Assembly: GCF_001983105.1 (NCBI RefSeq)
Contig: NZ_MOMC01000027.1
Location: forward strand, 176,481 to 185,902
From: Pseudofrankia asymbiotica
GTDB lineage: Bacteria; Actinomycetota; Actinomycetes; Frankiales; Frankiaceae
Direction of reading: 5' to 3'
DNA length: 9,422 nt
Shown here piece after piece: positions 5,785 through 9,422 of the stretch. The translations under genes and the position numbers were made by a program. The first letter of the stretch is position 1. Each line of letters opens with the position of its first letter. The notes under the pieces are model-generated. The model searched no databases and had not been told where the DNA came from. It worked only from the letters and a program-made list of their open reading frames with translations.

Positions 5785-6090
5785 CGGACGTCTCCTTTCA
5801 TGAAATCTCTCGTCGGAGAGGCTCATCGGCGCCCGGCGTGGAGTGCCGGACCGGATGCAGCTGAAGCTAGGGACGGTTGCTTCCGCCGGCCTTCTTGCGG
5901 GCTGTCGGGGCCGCGACCACGGCGGGGAAGGTCCAGAGAAGGCGCGCCCACGTAGGGCTTACCCGGGTGGCCAGCCGGGAAGACGCAGGTGGACGCGCCC
6001 GGTGGCGGTGCCGAGGGTGTCGGGAAGGCGACGGCCGCCGGGGTTTCGCGGTGGATCGGACTGGCCCCGCCTCGGCCGACAATCGTCGTC
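5785..6090. other. Divergent intergenic region, VOC gene and AfsR-like regulator
   Basis: These 306 nt separate two divergent genes and hold no convincing gene. Near the VOC start are a perfect 10-nt palindrome, TTTCATGAAA (5796-5805), overlapping the VOC ribosome site, and a 5-bp hairpin CTCTC/GAGAG (5807-5811 and 5816-5820). Near the regulator start, GACAAT (6078-6083) ends 7 nt before ATG 6091 with no ribosome site between, so a leaderless transcript is possible. Codon bias in the middle of the stretch is poor in all frames. Confidence 0.45.
5796..5805. promoter_or_regulatory. Palindrome at the VOC ribosome binding site
   Basis: TTTCATGAAA is a perfect palindrome whose last bases (minus strand) run into the AAAGGAGA ribosome site of the VOC gene. 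A protein bound here, or pairing with flanking sequence, could affect VOC expression. Chance occurrence is possible at 10 nt, but it is AT-rich in a very GC-rich setting. Confidence 0.3.
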
Positions 6091-9000
6091 ATGACGCTGG
6101 CGGAACGGGTACCGGTTGCCTCGGCGCGGCCCGAGGTGGAGATCCGGCTGCTGGGCGGGTTCGAGGTGACGCTGCGGGCCGGTCGGGACGGCGGCGGCCG
6201 AGGGCTTCCCGAGGTGCTGCCGGAGGAGGTGTGGCGCCGGCGGCAGGCGGCGGCGCTGGTGAAGCTGCTGGCGCTGGCGCCGGGGCGGAGACTGCACCGG
6301 GAGCGGGTGCTCGACGCGCTCTGGCCCGACGTTCCCGTCGACGAGGCGGCGCCCCGGCTGCACAAGGCGGCGCACTACGCCCGCCGCGCGCTGCGCGATC
6401 CGGAGGGCGTCCTCCTGCGCGGTGAGGTCGTCACGCTCTGCCCCGACCGGGACGCGACCATCGACGTCCGGGTCTTCGAGGATCTGGCCGAGCGGGCCCT
6501 CGGGCCCGCCGGCACCGGCGGGAGCCCGGCGGGTGACGCCGCCGCCCACGCGGCGAACGCGTACGGCGGGGCGCTGCTGCCGGACGACCTGTACGAGCCG
6601 TGGACACAGGCCGACCGCGACCGGCTCCGGCTGCTCTACCTGCGGCTGCTGCGCGCCGCCGGCCGATGGGAGCGGGTGCTCGCCGAGGACCCGGCGGACG
6701 AGGAAGCCCATCTGACGCTGATGCGCGGGTACATCGCCCGCGGTGAGCGGCACGCGGCGCTGCGCCAGTTCGAGCGGATGGACCGGGCGTTGCGCCGCGA
6801 GCTTGGCGTCGGCCCCGGGCCTGACGCGCTCGCGCTGCGCGCCGCGGCCCTGCTCGACCCGCGGACGCTGCCCTCGCCGTCGGCCTCAGCGCCTCAGCCT
6901 CCGCCCCCGCTTCCGGCATCGGCACCGCCGCCGGCCACCGCCGTGGCGGTCGCCCGTCCGCCCGCGGCTGGGACATCGGCGGCCCGGCCGGCCGCTGCCG
7001 CTGCCGCGAACCAGGTGCCAGCCGCGCGGGCGCCGGAGGCGGAGGCGCTGGCCGCCGGCGGCCAGCGCCCTGCCGGTGAACGGTCCGGCGGTGAACGGTC
7101 CGGCGGTGAACGGTCCAGCGGAGAACGGGCCGACGGCGAACGGTCTGACGGCGCGCGGCGGGCGGGCGAGGGGACCGACGGCCGCCGCGGTGCCGAGGTG
7201 GGTCGGGAGGCTGGTGCGCCGCGTCCCCGCGGCGCGGCCGCGGTGGCCGGCCTGGTTGGGCGGGACGCGGAGCTGCGCCTGGTCGAGCGGGTACTCGACC
7301 GCGTCGGCGGGGGCTTCGGCGCTGACAGCGGCGGCGCGACCGTGGCGGCGGGTGCCGCCGGCCACGGGGGCGCCGCCGCGGTGCTGGTCGGCGGCCCGGC
7401 GGGCGTGGGGAAGTCGGCGCTGCTCGACGCCGTGACCCGCCGTGCCGCCGCCGTGGGCTGGCAGGTCGGCGTGGGCACGGCAGCGGCGGTCGAGGGCGCC
7501 TGGCCCTACGCACCGGTCCTGGAGGCCCTCGCCGACCTGTGCCGCCGCCGCCCGGCGCTCCTCGGCGAGATCGACGAGCGCTTCCGCTCCGAGCTGGAGC
7601 GCGCCATGTCCGGCCGCGACCTCGAGTGGCCGGGTGCCGGCGGGCACCAGCGGCTGTTCATCGCCGCCGCCGAACTTCTGCGGGCCGCGGCCGAGGGTGC
7701 CGACCTCGCCGGCTCCGCCAGCCGCGCCGACGATGCCAGTCACACTGGTCCCGCTGGCGCGGCTGATCCCGCTGGCTCTGCCCATCCCCCTGGCCCCGCC
7801 GGCCTCGTCGGCTCCGCTCACCCCGGCCTTCCCGTCGCGCCTGGCACCCGCCGGGGCGTGCTGCTCGTCGTCGACGACCTGCAGGACGCCGACGACGCGA
7901 GCCTGCGGCTGGCGCACTACCTGGTCCGCTCGCTCTCGGGCCGGCCCGTCGTGCTGTTGCTCGCCCACCGTCCGCTCGGTGCCGCTCCGGCGGTCCTCGC
8001 CGAGATCCGCGCGAGCCTTCTGGGTAGAGGCGCCGCCGTCGCGGTCGACCTCGCCCCGCTCGACCAGGCGACCACCGCCGCGCTTGTCACCCGAGAGTCC
8101 ACTCTCGCCGGCCCGCTGGTCGAGCGGATCTGGGAGGTGTCGGGCGGCCTGCCGTCCACCGCCCTCCAGCTCGCCCGGCGAGCGGCGCTTGACCCGGAGA
8201 ACCCGCTGGCCCTCGACACCGCGGTGATCGCCGGTCTCGCGCGCGCGGCCCGCGACCTGCTGTGCCTGCTCGCCGTCGCCGGCGACTCGTTCGACACGGA
8301 CGAGTTCGTCGCCCTGTCCGGCCGCTCCGAGCCCGACGCGTACGCGCTGCTCGACGACCTGCTCGACCGTGGAGTCCTCGACCGGACCGGGGGTGGCTTC
8401 CGGTTCCGCCATCAGGCGGTCCGTCACGGGCTGCTCGCCGACCTGGCGCCACACCGGCTGCGGATGGCACACCGTGAGGTGGCCGACCGGCTCGCCGCGG
8501 CGGGCGGACCGGCGGGCCGGGTCGGGCACCACCTGGTCCAGGCCGGGGAGCGCGCCCGCGCCGTGCCGTTCGTGCTGCGCGCCGTCGAGACGGCCGCGGC
8601 ACTCGGCGCCTACCGCGACGCGCTCACCCGGCTCGACGAGGTCCGCGAGTACGCCACCGGCGCCGACGCCGCGGCGCTCGCCGCGCTGCGCGCGGACCTG
8701 CTGGTCGCGCTCGCCGACCCGAGTGCCCCGGACGCCTACCGGGCGGCGATCGCGCTCTGCTCGCCAGCCGACGCGCGGATACCGCGTGCCCGCCTCGCCC
8801 GTGCCCTGCTCGTGGCCGGCGACCTCGACGGAGCCGCCGCCGCGCTCGACGGGCTGGAGCCGGACGGCGGCCCCGCGGACCTCGCGATCCTGCTGGGGCG
8901 GGGACACCTCGCCTACTTCCGGGGTGACATCGACGAAGCCGCCGCGATCGCCGACGAGGGCGGCCGTCGGTTCGTGTCCGCCCCGACGACCCGGTTCGGC

Positions 9001-9422
9001 TTCGACCTCATCAGCCTGCGGGGACTCGTCTCGCACAGCCGTGGCGAGTACTTCGCGCAGCTGACCGCGGACCTGCGGCACAGCAGCCGCCTGCCGGGGC
9101 TCGCGACGACCGTCTTCGACGCCCATCTGTGCGTCGCCGAGATCATGCTCTACGGGCCGACGCCCTACACCGAGGTGGTCAGCATCGCGGACCGGCTGGC
9201 CGAGGCGGCCGAGCAGGCGGGCGCGGCCAGGGGGCTGGCGTTCGCCGCCTGCCTCGCCGGCGAGGCGAGGCTGCTCAGCGGTGACCTCGAACGCGCCGAG
9301 CGGCGGCTCGCCGAGGCGGTCGACCTGCACCGCGGCATCGGCGCGACGTCGGGGGAGGCGCACTCGTTGCAGCGGCTGGCCGAGGCGAGGCTCGCGCGCG
9401 GCGACGCCGCCGACGCCAACCG
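6091..9422 (+). CDS. AfsR/SARP-like STAND ATPase transcriptional regulator (3' end outside window)
   Basis: At least 1,110 codons stay open to the window end. The domain order is: a winged-helix DNA-binding domain (about 15-112; RRRQAAALVKLLALAPGRRL, then RVLDALWPD); a bacterial transcriptional activation domain (about 125-255; DEEAHLTLMRGYIARGERHA); a low-complexity linker (about 262-386) with 15-nt repeats; then a STAND/AAA ATPase beginning GLVGRDAELRLVERV (387-401), with Walker A GPAGVGKS (435-442) and Walker B VLLVVDDLQDAD (590-601). A Pro/Ala/Gly-rich insert (about 541-587) separates the two Walker motifs. Next come the helical segments VSGGLPSTALQLARR and FRFRHQAVRHGLLADL, then alpha-helical TPR-like repeats to the edge. 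Such proteins commonly switch on secondary-metabolite or stress genes in response to nucleotide or ligand binding. The ATG at 6091 has no ribosome site; leaderless translation is likely. The target genes are unknown. Confidence 0.88.
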   Translation, partial: MTLAERVPVASARPEVEIRLLGGFEVTLRAGRDGGGRGLPEVLPEEVWRRRQAAALVKLLALAPGRRLHRERVLDALWPDVPVDEAAPRLHKAAHYARRALRDPEGVLLRGEVVTLCPDRDATIDVRVFEDLAERALGPAGTGGSPAGDAAAHAANAYGGALLPDDLYEPWTQADRDRLRLLYLRLLRAAGRWERVLAEDPADEEAHLTLMRGYIARGERHAALRQFERMDRALRRELGVGPGPDALALRAAALLDPRTLPSPSASAPQPPPPLPASAPPPATAVAVARPPAAGTSAARPAAAAAANQVPAARAPEAEALAAGGQRPAGERSGGERSGGERSSGERADGERSDGARRAGEGTDGRRGAEVGREAGAPRPRGAAAVAGLVGRDAELRLVERVLDRVGGGFGADSGGATVAAGAAGHGGAAAVLVGGPAGVGKSALLDAVTRRAAAVGWQVGVGTAAAVEGAWPYAPVLEALADLCRRRPALLGEIDERFRSELERAMSGRDLEWPGAGGHQRLFIAAAELLRAAAEGADLAGSASRADDASHTGPAGAADPAGSAHPPGPAGLVGSAHPGLPVAPGTRRGVLLVVDDLQDADDASLRLAHYLVRSLSGRPVVLLLAHRPLGAAPAVLAEIRASLLGRGAAVAVDLAPLDQATTAALVTRESTLAGPLVERIWEVSGGLPSTALQLARRAALDPENPLALDTAVIAGLARAARDLLCLLAVAGDSFDTDEFVALSGRSEPDAYALLDDLLDRGVLDRTGGGFRFRHQAVRHGLLADLAPHRLRMAHREVADRLAAAGGPAGRVGHHLVQAGERARAVPFVLRAVETAAALGAYRDALTRLDEVREYATGADAAALAALRADLLVALADPSAPDAYRAAIALCSPADARIPRARLARALLVAGDLDGAAAALDGLEPDGGPADLAILLGRGHLAYFRGDIDEAAAIADEGGRRFVSAPTTRFGFDLISLRGLVSHSRGEYFAQLTADLRHSSRLPGLATTVFDAHLCVAEIMLYGPTPYTEVVSIADRLAEAAEQAGAARGLAFAACLAGEARLLSGDLERAERRLAEAVDLHRGIGATSGEAHSLQRLAEARLARGDAADAN
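7075..7149 (+). repeat. 15-nt tandem repeat in the regulator linker
   Basis: Five 15-nt units begin GGTGAACGGTCCGGC; units 1 and 2 are identical, unit 3 differs by one base, and units 4 and 5 are more diverged. They encode the pentapeptide Gly-Glu-Arg-Ser-Gly and variants at residues 329-353, a charged flexible linker between the BTAD and ATPase domains. The period keeps the reading frame. Confidence 0.85.

Noticed and set aside
5386..5826. Longer VOC protein starting at ATG 5826
   Set aside because: The added 14 residues are not part of the VOC fold, and the start lacks a ribosome site. ATG 5784 has a well-placed AAAGGAGA.
5843..6094. Plus-strand small frame with a lipobox-like start (LLAGC)
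   Set aside because: After the first 17 residues the sequence is Arg/Gly/Pro-rich with non-GC3 codon use and no family likeness. It also overlaps the start of the regulator. Probably chance.
6886..9363. 825-residue minus-strand open frame opposite the AfsR-like regulator
   Set aside because: The plus-strand frame shows recognisable domains and motifs throughout. The antisense product is compositionally odd (Gly/Arg/Val/Glu-rich) with no motif, as expected of a shadow frame.

Overview
The window is very GC-rich, uses GC-ending codons throughout, starts many genes with GTG, and carries families typical of actinomycetes (AfsR-like regulator, DUF3558-like lipoprotein, ArsI/CadI, GlcG/HbpS-like protein). 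I infer a high-GC actinomycete, possibly Frankia-like; the genus is a guess. No rRNA, tRNA, CRISPR array, transposase or integrase was seen.

Layout. 1-1146 (minus strand): the 5' part of an AAA-type ATPase, preceded by a small secreted lipoprotein gene. 1327-2673 (plus): an amidohydrolase of the S-adenosylhomocysteine/methylthioadenosine deaminase and chlorohydrolase group. Its stop codon shares the tetranucleotide CTAG with the stop of the convergent arsR gene. 2670-4683: an organoarsenical resistance module, with arsR (minus) divergent from arsI (plus), and an aquaporin-family gene directly after arsI. The aquaporin has an in-frame TAG at a position where relatives have, from memory, a glutamine, and it also lacks a nearby natural stop. 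4485-5150 (minus): a GlcG/HbpS-family protein whose domain is split by an insert of about 85 residues containing six Tyr-centred pentads. 5386-5784 (minus): a VOC/glyoxalase-fold protein with a strong terminator hairpin behind it. 6091-9422 (plus, open at the window end): a large AfsR/SARP-like STAND ATPase regulator with two low-complexity linkers, one of them built from 15-nt repeats.

How the genes fit together. The ars module is the only clear functional unit. ArsR would sense trivalent arsenic or an organoarsenical, ArsI would break the carbon-arsenic bond to release arsenite, and the aquaporin would normally let arsenite leave the cell. The shared arsR-arsI intergenic region holds two similar 16-nt candidate operators in opposite orientation. 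Because the aquaporin is interrupted, the module as written would release arsenite without its usual neighbouring channel, unless the TAG is read through or an exporter lies elsewhere.

The points I would look at first are the interrupted aquaporin, the GlcG protein with its repeat-built insert, and the duplicated operator-like motif. I see no clear evidence of a wholly new multi-gene system.
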